This document shows, piece after piece, positions 25,207-32,107 of a DNA stretch of 64,000 nt (position 1 is its first letter; the number at the start of each line of letters is the position of its first letter). The DNA lies in NCBI GenBank assembly GCA_963775235.1, contig CAVZHY010000005.1, positions 124,001 through 188,000 on the forward strand, written 5' to 3'. Origin of the DNA: JBBDMC01 sp963775235. Lineage in GTDB: Bacteria > Pseudomonadota > Alphaproteobacteria > Rhizobiales > Kaistiaceae. The translations under genes and the position numbers were made by a program. The notes beneath the pieces are model-generated. The model was not told the origin of the DNA. It worked only from the letters and a program-made list of their open reading frames with translations, and did no database searches.

Positions 25207-27162
25207 TCAGGAAGCAGCCGGTATTCGCTCGTCCACCGCAGGCGCCTGCCATACCGGCAGGTCGGCAAGGCCGCCCCCGAGATAGGTGTGATGCCACAAC
25301 TGCGTCGTGATGACGCCCGTCAGGCCCATTTCCGCGACGGTCCGCCCGAACAGGTTCCACCGCACGCCTGAGCGACGATCCCGCGCCGCGGCCACCGCCG
25401 CCGGATCGAAATAGCCGGTGCGGCGAAGCGACTGCGGACTGAGCAACTGATCAACCCAGGACGGGCGCTCCTCGCCGAGGAACAGCGGCGAGAGGTTCGC
25501 CCGGAACATGGTCTTGCGGCGGCCCGCGATCTGCGGCGGCAGGATCCTCGCCGCGAGCTTGCGTAACAGCCACTTCTCCGTCAGGCCCCGAAGCTTGAAG
25601 TCGGGCGGCAACGTGGCGCAGAAATCGACGACCCGCTCGTCGAGGAACGGAAACCGGCCCTCGATCGAGGCGTGACGGATCGGGCGGTCGCCCTTGGCGG
25701 CGAGGAGCATGCCGGCCAGCATGACCTTGTAGGCGACGTAGAGCGACTGGTTGAGCGGGTGCCAGCGGCGCATGCGCGCCGTGTCGAAGCCAAGCTCGTC
25801 GTACGGCGAATAATCGCCGATCGCGTCCCACATCGCCGGCGCGTACAGCGCATCGCGCGTGTAACCCATCATTTCGTACGTCGCCTGCTGTGCCGGGCGC
25901 ATGCCATCAACGGCGGCGAAAGGAGGCAATCGGCCGGGACCGGCGAAGAGACGGAAAAAAGGTGCGCGGAGCCCACGCTGGATCGGGTTGCCGCGAATGC
26001 GGCCGGCAGCGGCGATCTTGAACCAGACGTAGCCGGCAAGCGCTTCGTCGGCGCCTTCGCCGGTGAGCGTCGTCTTGCAGCCGGCCGGACGTACCGCCTC
26101 GGCGAGACGGACCATGCAGGCCGAAGCGGTATCGAGCACCGGCAACTCCGCGGCGACGATCAACTCGGGAAAGGCGTCGCAGATGTCGGCGGTCGTCATC
26201 CGGACAGTGGTCAGGGTCGATCCGAGTGCATCGGCGGAGTTGCGGGCCTTGTCGCCCTCGTCGATCGGTCCGGAGCGATCGAGGCTGACGTTGAACGATT
26301 TCAGCGGGCTGCCGCGCTCCTGCGAGGCGAGCGCCAGGATCAGTGAGGAGTCGAGGCCGCCGCTGAGGTAGGCGCAGACCTCCGCCTCGCCGACCAGCCG
26401 CCGCCGGTTCGCGTCACGCAGCAGGGACTCCAGTTCCTCCACCGCCGCTTCCGGCGTGAGGTCGCGCCGCTCAGCCCCGGCATCGGGATACTCGACGTCG
26501 GCATAGCGGCGGACGACAACTTCGCCGCCGCGTACGCGAAGATAGTGGCCGGGCGGCAGTTGCCGGACGCCCTCGAAGCAGGTGCGCGCTCCGCTGATGG
26601 CGAAGAAGTTGAAGAAGAAGTCGATGCCGCGCCGGTCGGACTCCGGCGCCACGAGACCGGAGGCAAACAGGGCCTTGATCTCGGAGGCCCAGAGCAGCCA
26701 GCCGTCCGCCTCGGCGTAGAAGAGAGGCGCGATGCCGGCGCGGTCACGGCCGAGCAGGAGGGTGCGGCTGTCGCGATCCCACAGCGATACTGCGTACTGG
26801 CCGCGGGTGCGCTGGAAGAGATCCTCGCCGGAATCCTCGTAGAGATGCACCCACGCCTCGGTGTCGCAGCGGGTCCTGAGCGTGTGACCGCGCGCGATCA
26901 GGTCGAGGCGGAGTTCGGGGTACTCGTAAAGCTCGCCCTCCTGGGCGACCCAAACGGTGCCGGTCTCGTTGGCCATTGGCTGACGGCCGTTGGCGACGTC
27001 GATGAAGGCGAGGCGGCGGGCCCCCATGGCCAGCCCGTCTTCCAGATGTGCCTGCTCGTCGTCGGGTCCGCGGTGGGCGAGCGCCCCGGTCATCGCCAGC
27101 ACGCACGCCCGCGGGAAAGGCCGTCGGCCTCTGAGATCGATCGCTCCGGCTATTCCGCACAT
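25207..27162 (-). CDS. asnB: Asparagine synthase-like glutamine amidotransferase
   Basis: The 651-residue protein starts MCGIAGAI, so Cys2 is the glutaminase nucleophile. The class II domain continues with LAHRGPDDE and DTEAWVHLYE; the synthetase domain carries the ATP loop SGGLDSS and TGEGADEAL. AsnB makes asparagine from aspartate, glutamine and ATP, while related proteins amidate other acceptors. The motif normally read NGEIYN is EGELYE here, replacing the oxyanion-hole Asn. Length is above E. coli AsnB (554). It stands alone with no sugar or exosortase genes nearby, so true asparagine synthesis is likely but unproven. Confidence 0.85.
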   Translation of the reverse strand: MCGIAGAIDLRGRRPFPRACVLAMTGALAHRGPDDEQAHLEDGLAMGARRLAFIDVANGRQPMANETGTVWVAQEGELYEYPELRLDLIARGHTLRTRCDTEAWVHLYEDSGEDLFQRTRGQYAVSLWDRDSRTLLLGRDRAGIAPLFYAEADGWLLWASEIKALFASGLVAPESDRRGIDFFFNFFAISGARTCFEGVRQLPPGHYLRVRGGEVVVRRYADVEYPDAGAERRDLTPEAAVEELESLLRDANRRRLVGEAEVCAYLSGGLDSSLILALASQERGSPLKSFNVSLDRSGPIDEGDKARNSADALGSTLTTVRMTTADICDAFPELIVAAELPVLDTASACMVRLAEAVRPAGCKTTLTGEGADEALAGYVWFKIAAAGRIRGNPIQRGLRAPFFRLFAGPGRLPPFAAVDGMRPAQQATYEMMGYTRDALYAPAMWDAIGDYSPYDELGFDTARMRRWHPLNQSLYVAYKVMLAGMLLAAKGDRPIRHASIEGRFPFLDERVVDFCATLPPDFKLRGLTEKWLLRKLAARILPPQIAGRRKTMFRANLSPLFLGEERPSWVDQLLSPQSLRRTGYFDPAAVAAARDRRSGVRWNLFGRTVAEMGLTGVITTQLWHHTYLGGGLADLPVWQAPAVDERIPAAS

Positions 27163-27259
27163 CGGCCGTTCTTACGAAGTCGCCGTGGGTACCGCAAGCA
27201 TCGGCCGGCCGCGGAGTATCGGGTATGATGGCGGCGCCACGAATCGAGGGAGGGATCGC

Positions 27260-27481
27260 ATGAAGGGTCTCAGGATCAGGGCCGCGCTAGCGCTCTGCGC
27301 CGGAACGCTGGTGTTCTCGTCACCGGCGATGGCGTGGGTTTGCACGGCAAAGAACGCCAACAAGGCCACATTCACCGGCATCGCCGTGTTCAGGGCAAAC
27401 GCGGAGGCGCGGGCGATTACCAAGTGCAAGCTGGTGACCGGGCTTGCCGCCACCTGCGTCGTCACGGACTGCAAGCCGTAA
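27260..27481 (+). CDS. Small secreted Cys-rich protein
   Basis: The 73-residue product begins MKGLRIRAALALCAG with a signal peptide cleaved after AMA. The mature ~47 residues hold four cysteines and read like half of a DUF4189 domain (ANAEARAITKCKLV, ATCVVTDC). GGGAGGGATCGC before the ATG is a good ribosome site. It lies 49 bases upstream of the cupin gene and could be cotranscribed. Function is unknown. Confidence 0.65.
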   Translation: MKGLRIRAALALCAGTLVFSSPAMAWVCTAKNANKATFTGIAVFRANAEARAITKCKLVTGLAATCVVTDCKP

Positions 27482-27530
27482 CGCGACAAAGCCTGCTATG
27501 CTCGCGCCGGCAACCAACCGGCGGTGAGCC

Positions 27531-28019
27531 ATGAGCGATCGTTATGACGATGCGCCGGCGTCCGGCGCGACCGACTGGAAGGTCAACGGGGTCCGGGTGA
27601 TCCCGGGGGACGAACTCGACCCCAATACGGCGCAGACACCGGGCATGTTCCGCCGGGCGGCGATCAACGCCGCGCGCGTCGGCGCCCAGAAAATCTGGGC
27701 GGGGACCGTCAGCATCCAGCCCAACGCCAGGACGGGCGCGCACCATCACGGTGCGCTGGAAAGCGTCATCTATGTGGTCAGCGGGCGCGCACGCATGCGG
27801 TGGGGGGAGAAGCTGGAATACGTCGCCGAGGCAGGACCTGGGGATTTCATCTTCGTGCCGCCCTACGTGCCGCACCAGGAGATCAATGCCTCCACCGACG
27901 AGCCGCTGCGGTGCGTTCTGGTGCGCTCCGACAACGAGGCCGTCGTGGTAAATCTCGACATCGAGCCGGTAGAGCGGCCCGAGGCCGTCGCCTGGGTCGA
28001 TCCGATCCACAAGGCATGA
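27531..28019 (+). CDS. Cupin-fold protein
   Basis: The 162-residue cytosolic protein has one cupin domain: metal-ligand motif 1 around GAHHHGALESVIYVVSG and motif 2 around PGDFIFVPPYVPHQEIN. Three histidines and a Glu are in the expected places. Cupins of this type are small-molecule binders or dioxygenase/isomerase-like enzymes; no substrate can be named. A strong hairpin follows directly after the stop. Confidence 0.87.
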   Translation: MSDRYDDAPASGATDWKVNGVRVIPGDELDPNTAQTPGMFRRAAINAARVGAQKIWAGTVSIQPNARTGAHHHGALESVIYVVSGRARMRWGEKLEYVAEAGPGDFIFVPPYVPHQEINASTDEPLRCVLVRSDNEAVVVNLDIEPVERPEAVAWVDPIHKA

Positions 28020-28025
28020 ACAGGC

Positions 28026-28052
28026 GTGTCGGAGGGAACGCCCCTCCGACAC
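28026..28052. terminator. Bidirectional terminator-like hairpin between convergent genes
   Basis: A perfect 11-bp stem (28026-28036 with 28042-28052, GTGTCGGAGGG) with a 5-base loop fills the gap between the cupin stop and the convergent secreted-protein stop. No long T run follows, but position and strength suggest termination in both directions. Confidence 0.75.
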
Positions 28053-28062
28053 ACTTGTAACC

Positions 28063-28455
28063 TTAGTAGTACGCGTTCCAGTCGATCGCGCTGCCATGGC
28101 TGAACAGCGGAGCCGATGGAATCGCTCCCGTCGCTTCCGCCGCCGGTGCAGGACCGTAAGGATTGGCGGCGAACCGGCCTGGAGCGGCCGCGTACGGACG
28201 TTGACAGGCCGCGCTCAGACCGCCGCTCTTGTCGCTGTCGTAGTATCTGTTCCAGTCGATCGCGCTGCCGCAGTCTGGCGACGGCAGGGCGGCCGTTGCC
28301 TGGGCCGGCGGCATAGGGGCGTACGGCGAGGCAGCGTAGGGGCCGGGAGACGAGTACATTCCCGGATATGGGTTGCTGTAGGTGGCTGCCGTAGCGGGCA
28401 GGGCGAACGAAAGAGCCATGGCCGCGGCAGCGGCCGGTGCAAGAATTCCACGCAT
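28063..28455 (-). CDS. Secreted Pro/Ala/Tyr-rich protein with C-terminal AIDWNxYY motif (paralogue A)
   Basis: The 130-residue product starts MRGILAPAAAAAMALSFALP with a signal peptide ending at ATAA. The mature part is rich in Pro, Ala, Ser and Tyr (YSNPYPGMYSSPGPY). It contains the block GSAIDWNRYYDSDKSGG inside and ends exactly in FSHGSAIDWNAYY. The next upstream gene ends in the same motif, so the two are relatives. The ATG at 28455 was chosen because AAGGAGAGAAGG lies just before it. No known family is recognised. It is exported; cleavage or surface roles are guesses. Confidence 0.75.
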   Translation of the reverse strand: MRGILAPAAAAAMALSFALPATAATYSNPYPGMYSSPGPYAASPYAPMPPAQATAALPSPDCGSAIDWNRYYDSDKSGGLSAACQRPYAAAPGRFAANPYGPAPAAEATGAIPSAPLFSHGSAIDWNAYY

Positions 28456-28518
28456 AACCTTCTCTCCTTTTTTGCCGGGCCGGGGGAGGCCGGCCGGCAG
28501 ATGTGAGGGCAATCCCGA

Positions 28519-28570
28519 TTCGTCGGGTCGCAGTCGGCGGTAACCGACCACCGGAACCATTGCTCACGCG
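28519..28570 (-). promoter_or_regulatory. Conserved leader element, copy A
   Basis: Read on the minus strand it starts CGCGTGAGCAATGG and ends GCGACCCGACGAA, both identical to copy B at 29236-29288. Between them is a variable hairpin with stem GTCGG/CCGAC. It ends 64 bases before the paralogue A start. It may be a 5' UTR structure or a protein site. Confidence 0.6.
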
Positions 28571-28647
28571 GTTCGCAACGGTTCGAACCTCGATCTCGAG
28601 GCTCCTGTCACCGACCAATCGTTCAGACGGGGCGACGGTTCCGCCCA

Positions 28648-28666
28648 GCCGACAAATTTGTTCGGC
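28648..28666. promoter_or_regulatory. Operator-like palindrome
   Basis: GCCGACAAATTTGTTCGGC is nearly a perfect inverted repeat (one bulged base) with an AT core, about 190 bases before the paralogue A start. A dimeric regulator could bind it; none is identified. Confidence 0.35.
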
Positions 28667-28788
28667 AAACCGGCTATGTCGTTGCTGAGTGGCGAAGACC
28701 GGCGGTCGGCGGCTCCGGCCAATGGCGGGTGGTTGTGGAGGGGCCGGAGGGGAACGGATCCCTTCCGGCGCAATCTTGACGGCTCAGC

Positions 28789-29169
28789 CTAGTAATACGT
28801 GTTCCAGTCGATGGCGGCGCCGTGGGAGAACTTCGGAGCGGGCGAGGCCGCCGGTCCCGGGGTGTACGTGGCGGGCGACGCCTTGACGGAATGGGACGAC
28901 ACGGCCAACTGGCAGAATGGCACCGTCGCCGGGCTGTGTGCACCACCCGGGTGAGCAACATAGTTCTGGCATCCGCCCATGACCGCCCTCTGCACGTCGG
29001 GTTTCAGGCCCGACAAGAACTGGTCGACGGCCGCCTGTGTCCGGGCGACATTTTTGACGCTGATACCGAGATCGAAGCCGTCGTCACCCCAGTCGGCTTG
29101 CGCGAGTGTCGGCAGGGCGAACGAGAGAGCGACGGCCGCGACCGCGGCCGGGGCAAACATGCGACGCAT
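28789..29169 (-). CDS. Secreted protein with C-terminal AIDWNxYY motif (paralogue B)
   Basis: The 126-residue product begins MRRMFAPAAVAAVALSFALP, close to paralogue A's signal peptide, cleaved after AQA. The mature N-terminal half differs (WGDDGFDLGISVKNVARTQ, a short helical region with two cysteines). The end, FSHGAAIDWNTYY, matches paralogue A. The start at 29169 is preceded by AAGGAGACTACC. The shared N- and C-termini with unlike middles suggest a modular family. Function unknown. Confidence 0.75.
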   Translation of the reverse strand: MRRMFAPAAVAAVALSFALPTLAQADWGDDGFDLGISVKNVARTQAAVDQFLSGLKPDVQRAVMGGCQNYVAHPGGAHSPATVPFCQLAVSSHSVKASPATYTPGPAASPAPKFSHGAAIDWNTYY

Positions 29170-29235
29170 GGTAGTCTCCTTGATCAACCGGCCGTGCGAG
29201 GGAAACCAAGCCGGCTCGTACGCAAGCGATCCTGG

Positions 29236-29288
29236 TTCGTCGGGTCGCGGCGGCCGAAGCCCGCCGCCGGCGAGCCATTGCTCACGCG
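29236..29288 (-). promoter_or_regulatory. Conserved leader element, copy B
   Basis: Same ends as copy A (CGCGTGAGCAATGG … GCGACCCGACGAA) with a different hairpin between, stem GGCGGC/GCCGCC. It is one base longer than copy A and ends 67 bases before the paralogue B start. Confidence 0.6.
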
Positions 29289-29444
29289 CTCAGGAAAGCT
29301 ACGTGCGCCGGCGAAGGTCTTCGAATTAACAAAAAATAATTTTGCCCGGGCGACGGGTCCGCGAAGTCGCCATGTTGATTAACGGCCGGCCGTGCCAAGC
29401 AATTGCCGGTTAGAGCCCAGAAGACTAAAGTCTACTGTGAAACG

Positions 29445-30656
29445 ATGTCGCATCGGACAGGTCAATCCATTTCAATGCGGGCGATAGGCGCAGTGGTGGT
29501 TGGCGGAGCGTGTCTTGCGGGCGCGCTGACGACGTTATCGGCCAACGCCGCCACGGCCCTCACCTACGTCCCCGGCTCGACGGTGAAGCTCGAACAACTG
29601 ATTGGCGACTACGACAAACAACGACAGGTCAAGACGGCCAACCAGAGCCAGACGCGCTATGGCGTCGAGGGCACCGATCTCGGCTATTCGTTCGAGCATC
29701 AGGGCAAGGTGTACTTCCTCTTCGGCGACACGATCGGCAAGCACGGCGGCGACGCCGTCGCCTATAGCGACACCACCGACCCGGAGAAGGGGCTGCACCT
29801 CGATTTCCTCACCGCTAAGGACGGCACCTTCCTCAAGGTCGCGCCGCCCGGCGTCGACATGGGCGGCTTCGACGTGCCCAATTCCGGCATTGACCTCGAC
29901 GGCAAGATGTACGTCGTGGTCAAGACCAATCACTCGAAGACCAAGCCCACCGATATTTCCATCCTGACCCGGTACGACGACAAGGGTCACTTCACCAAGC
30001 TGCGCACGATCTCGAAGCTGCCGGACGGGAAGGTGATCGAACTCGCCATGCACACCGACCCAGGCACGCCGTCCGGGCTTCCGGCGGGGGGACCGTGGGT
30101 GCTGATCTGGTCGTCCGCGGTCTATCGGTCGAGCGATGCCTACCTTTCGATCGTGCCAAGCGCGACGTTCGAGAGCGGCAAGGGGACCAGATATTTCGCG
30201 GGCATGGGAAGCGACGGCGCGGCCAAGTGGAGCGACCACGAAGCCGATGCGGTCCCGGTCGTCGACCACCCAACGATCGGCGACATCTCGGTCACGTGGG
30301 AGCCGGACACACACCTGTGGCTGATGACGTACGACAGCCGCGACCCGCGCGGCATCGTCTTCCGCTACGCCTCGGCGCCCTGGGGCCCGTGGAGCGATAT
30401 CCAGGTCATCTTCGACATCCAGCGCGACCACGGCGGCGACTTCATCCACCGCCCGCGCGGGAACGACGGGCTTGCGGGCCCGGTGATCGGCGAGGGCAAG
30501 ACCGACCCAGACGGCGTCGTCGGCGGCGCCTACGCGCCGTACGTGATCGAACGATTTACGAAGCTCGACGGCGACCGGCTGTCGCTTTACTACGTCATGT
30601 CGACATGGAACCCGTACACCGTGGTGCTGATGCGATCGCAGTTCCGGGTCAACTGA
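29445..30656 (+). CDS. DUF4185-type exported protein
   Basis: The ~403-residue protein has a signal peptide (MRAIGAVVVGGACLAGALTTL… ending SANA). The mature sequence looks like a five-bladed propeller of the DUF4185 type: GTDLGYSFEHQGKVYFLFGDT, FDVPNSGIDLDGKMYVV, PWVLIWSSAVYRSSDAYLS and GAYAPYVIERF. Such proteins resemble glycan-active hydrolases, but activity is unproven. The start is uncertain: ATG 29445 or ATG 29475 are both possible, and a TTG at 29403 is less likely. It lies divergent from paralogue B. Confidence 0.8.
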   Translation: MSHRTGQSISMRAIGAVVVGGACLAGALTTLSANAATALTYVPGSTVKLEQLIGDYDKQRQVKTANQSQTRYGVEGTDLGYSFEHQGKVYFLFGDTIGKHGGDAVAYSDTTDPEKGLHLDFLTAKDGTFLKVAPPGVDMGGFDVPNSGIDLDGKMYVVVKTNHSKTKPTDISILTRYDDKGHFTKLRTISKLPDGKVIELAMHTDPGTPSGLPAGGPWVLIWSSAVYRSSDAYLSIVPSATFESGKGTRYFAGMGSDGAAKWSDHEADAVPVVDHPTIGDISVTWEPDTHLWLMTYDSRDPRGIVFRYASAPWGPWSDIQVIFDIQRDHGGDFIHRPRGNDGLAGPVIGEGKTDPDGVVGGAYAPYVIERFTKLDGDRLSLYYVMSTWNPYTVVLMRSQFRVN

Positions 30657-30698
30657 CGCGGGCGTTCGCGTCGGACGCATGGTGGTAGGATTGGCTTC

Positions 30699-31391
30699 AT
30701 GACCATTACCCTTTACGACCTGTGCGCCTGCGACCAGAACCGCCGCTTCAGCCCGCATTGCTGGAAGGCGCGCATGGCGCTTGCCCACAAGGGCCTCGAC
30801 TACGAAACACGCGGCGTGCCGTTCACGAGGATCAAGGAGATCGGCGACGGCTTCTCGCCGACGGTCCCCGTGATCGACGATGGCGGCAAGCTGGTGCGCG
30901 ATTCCTTCGACATCGCGCTCTACCTCGAGGACGCCTATCCCGATCGGCCGTCGCTGTTCAAAGGCGAGGGCGGCAGGGCTGAGACCCGCTTCGTCGAGAG
31001 CTGGGCGCTCACCGCGGTGCATCCGCCGCTGCTTGGACTGATCATCAAGGACATCCACGACGCCCTCGATGCACCCGACAAGACTTACTTCCGCGAGAGC
31101 CGCGAGAAGCGGCTCGGCCGCAGCCTGGAAGAGGTCCAGTCGGGCCGAGAGGAGCGGCTCGCCGCATTTCGTGCGGCACTCCAGCCGCTCCGCATGATGC
31201 TGGGCAAGCAGCCGTTCATCGGCGGCGACGCGCCGCTGTTCGCCGACTACATCGTCTTCGGACCGCTGCAATGGGCCCGCGTCATCAGCCCGTTTGTGCT
31301 GCTCGCCGACGACGACCCGGCGGCGGCGTGGTTCGGCCGCTGCCTCGACCTCCACGGCGGCCTCGGCCGGGCGATGCCCGCGGCAGCATAA
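30699..31391 (+). CDS. Glutathione S-transferase family protein (LigE-like)
   Basis: The 230-residue protein has an N-terminal thioredoxin-like domain with RRFSPHCWKARMALAHKGLDY, close to the LigE-type beta-etherase subgroup, then PTVPVIDDGG and DSFDIALYLEDAYP. The C-terminal domain is helical. It probably conjugates or uses glutathione on aromatic or electrophilic substrates; ligninolytic activity cannot be claimed from this alone. A membrane protein gene follows 20 bases later. Confidence 0.87.
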   Translation: MTITLYDLCACDQNRRFSPHCWKARMALAHKGLDYETRGVPFTRIKEIGDGFSPTVPVIDDGGKLVRDSFDIALYLEDAYPDRPSLFKGEGGRAETRFVESWALTAVHPPLLGLIIKDIHDALDAPDKTYFRESREKRLGRSLEEVQSGREERLAAFRAALQPLRMMLGKQPFIGGDAPLFADYIVFGPLQWARVISPFVLLADDDPAAAWFGRCLDLHGGLGRAMPAAA

Positions 31392-31411
31392 CGCGCGGAG
31401 GCGGGCGACGG

Positions 31412-32074
31412 ATGACGCCGCTGGCCGCCCCGCGGCTCACCCTGCGGCTCGGAATGTGGACGGCCGGGGCGACCACGCTCCTCTACGCCGTCTACATCGG
31501 GACGCTGTTCGCCGGCGGGGTCGCCTCCGGAGTTCCCAGGGAACCCTATCTCGCTGGCGCAGAGATTCTGACCACTGTCGGTGCAGTGCTTCAAGTGACA
31601 CTGTTTACCGCGCTCCATGAGTCCACCCGCCCGAGCCGCCGCATTTTCAGCCTGACCGCGCTCGGATGGATGTTCGCTATGGCGACGCTGACCATGGCTT
31701 CCCACGTGGGCCAACTCACCGTCGGGCGCCGGGTCGACCTGTCCGCCATGCCGGAATTGCGGTCTGTCTTTGGCTGGGAGTGGCCCTCTTTGCTCTATGC
31801 CTTCGAGCTGACGGCCTGGCATCTCCTTTTCGGGCTATCACTGCTGTTCGCCGCCCCGATCTTCGAGGGACGCGGACGCGCGGCGGCCGTCCGCCTCGGT
31901 CTCTACGCTGCCGGCGCTCTCTGCCTCCTCGGCCTCATCGGGCCCGCGGTCGGCAATCTGGCCTGGCGCTTCATCGGCGTCTTCGGGTACGGCGTCGTAT
32001 TCCCGATCACGTGTGTGGGGATTGCCCTGATATTCAGGGATGCGGTCAGAACGGCGCCGGGCGGCAACGCATGA
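31412..32074 (+). CDS. Integral membrane protein, unknown function
   Basis: The 220-residue protein begins MTPLAAPRLTLRLGMWTAG and shows about six hydrophobic segments (TTLLYAVYIGTLFAGG, TLFTAL region, WMFAMATLTMA, LLFGLSLLFAAPIF, LYAAGALCLLGLIG, GYGVVFPITCVGIALIF). No enzymatic motif is seen. It follows the GST gene closely and is likely cotranscribed. Its stop lies inside a strong hairpin shared with the convergent katG end. Confidence 0.72.
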   Translation: MTPLAAPRLTLRLGMWTAGATTLLYAVYIGTLFAGGVASGVPREPYLAGAEILTTVGAVLQVTLFTALHESTRPSRRIFSLTALGWMFAMATLTMASHVGQLTVGRRVDLSAMPELRSVFGWEWPSLLYAFELTAWHLLFGLSLLFAAPIFEGRGRAAAVRLGLYAAGALCLLGLIGPAVGNLAWRFIGVFGYGVVFPITCVGIALIFRDAVRTAPGGNA

Positions 32075-32087
32075 CGTTGCCGTCCGG
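32057..32087. terminator. Terminator-like hairpin between convergent genes
   Basis: The stem CCGGGCGGCAACG pairs with CGTTGCCGTCCGG (13 bp, one G-T pair) around the loop CATGA, which includes the stop codon of the membrane protein gene. It lies 21 bases past the katG stop. Confidence 0.65.
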
Positions 32088-32107
32088 TTGAGAAACGTCA
32101 GCCGCGA

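Larger units (their letters stand above)
28456..28788. other. Intergenic region between the two AIDWNxYY genes
   Basis: This 333-base stretch carries the conserved leader block (28519-28570), a palindrome (28648-28666) and AT-richer sequence likely to hold the promoter for the downstream paralogue. No gene was recognised in it. The sequence GGTTCGAACC near 28580 resembles a tRNA T-arm only by chance. Confidence 0.6.

Noticed and set aside
28560..28600. tRNA-like T-arm (GGTTCGAACC)
   Set aside because: No acceptor, anticodon or D arm can be formed around it.
29535..31355. 606-codon minus-strand frame opposite the DUF4185 and GST genes
   Set aside because: Shadow frame typical of high-GC DNA; the plus-strand proteins show clear families.
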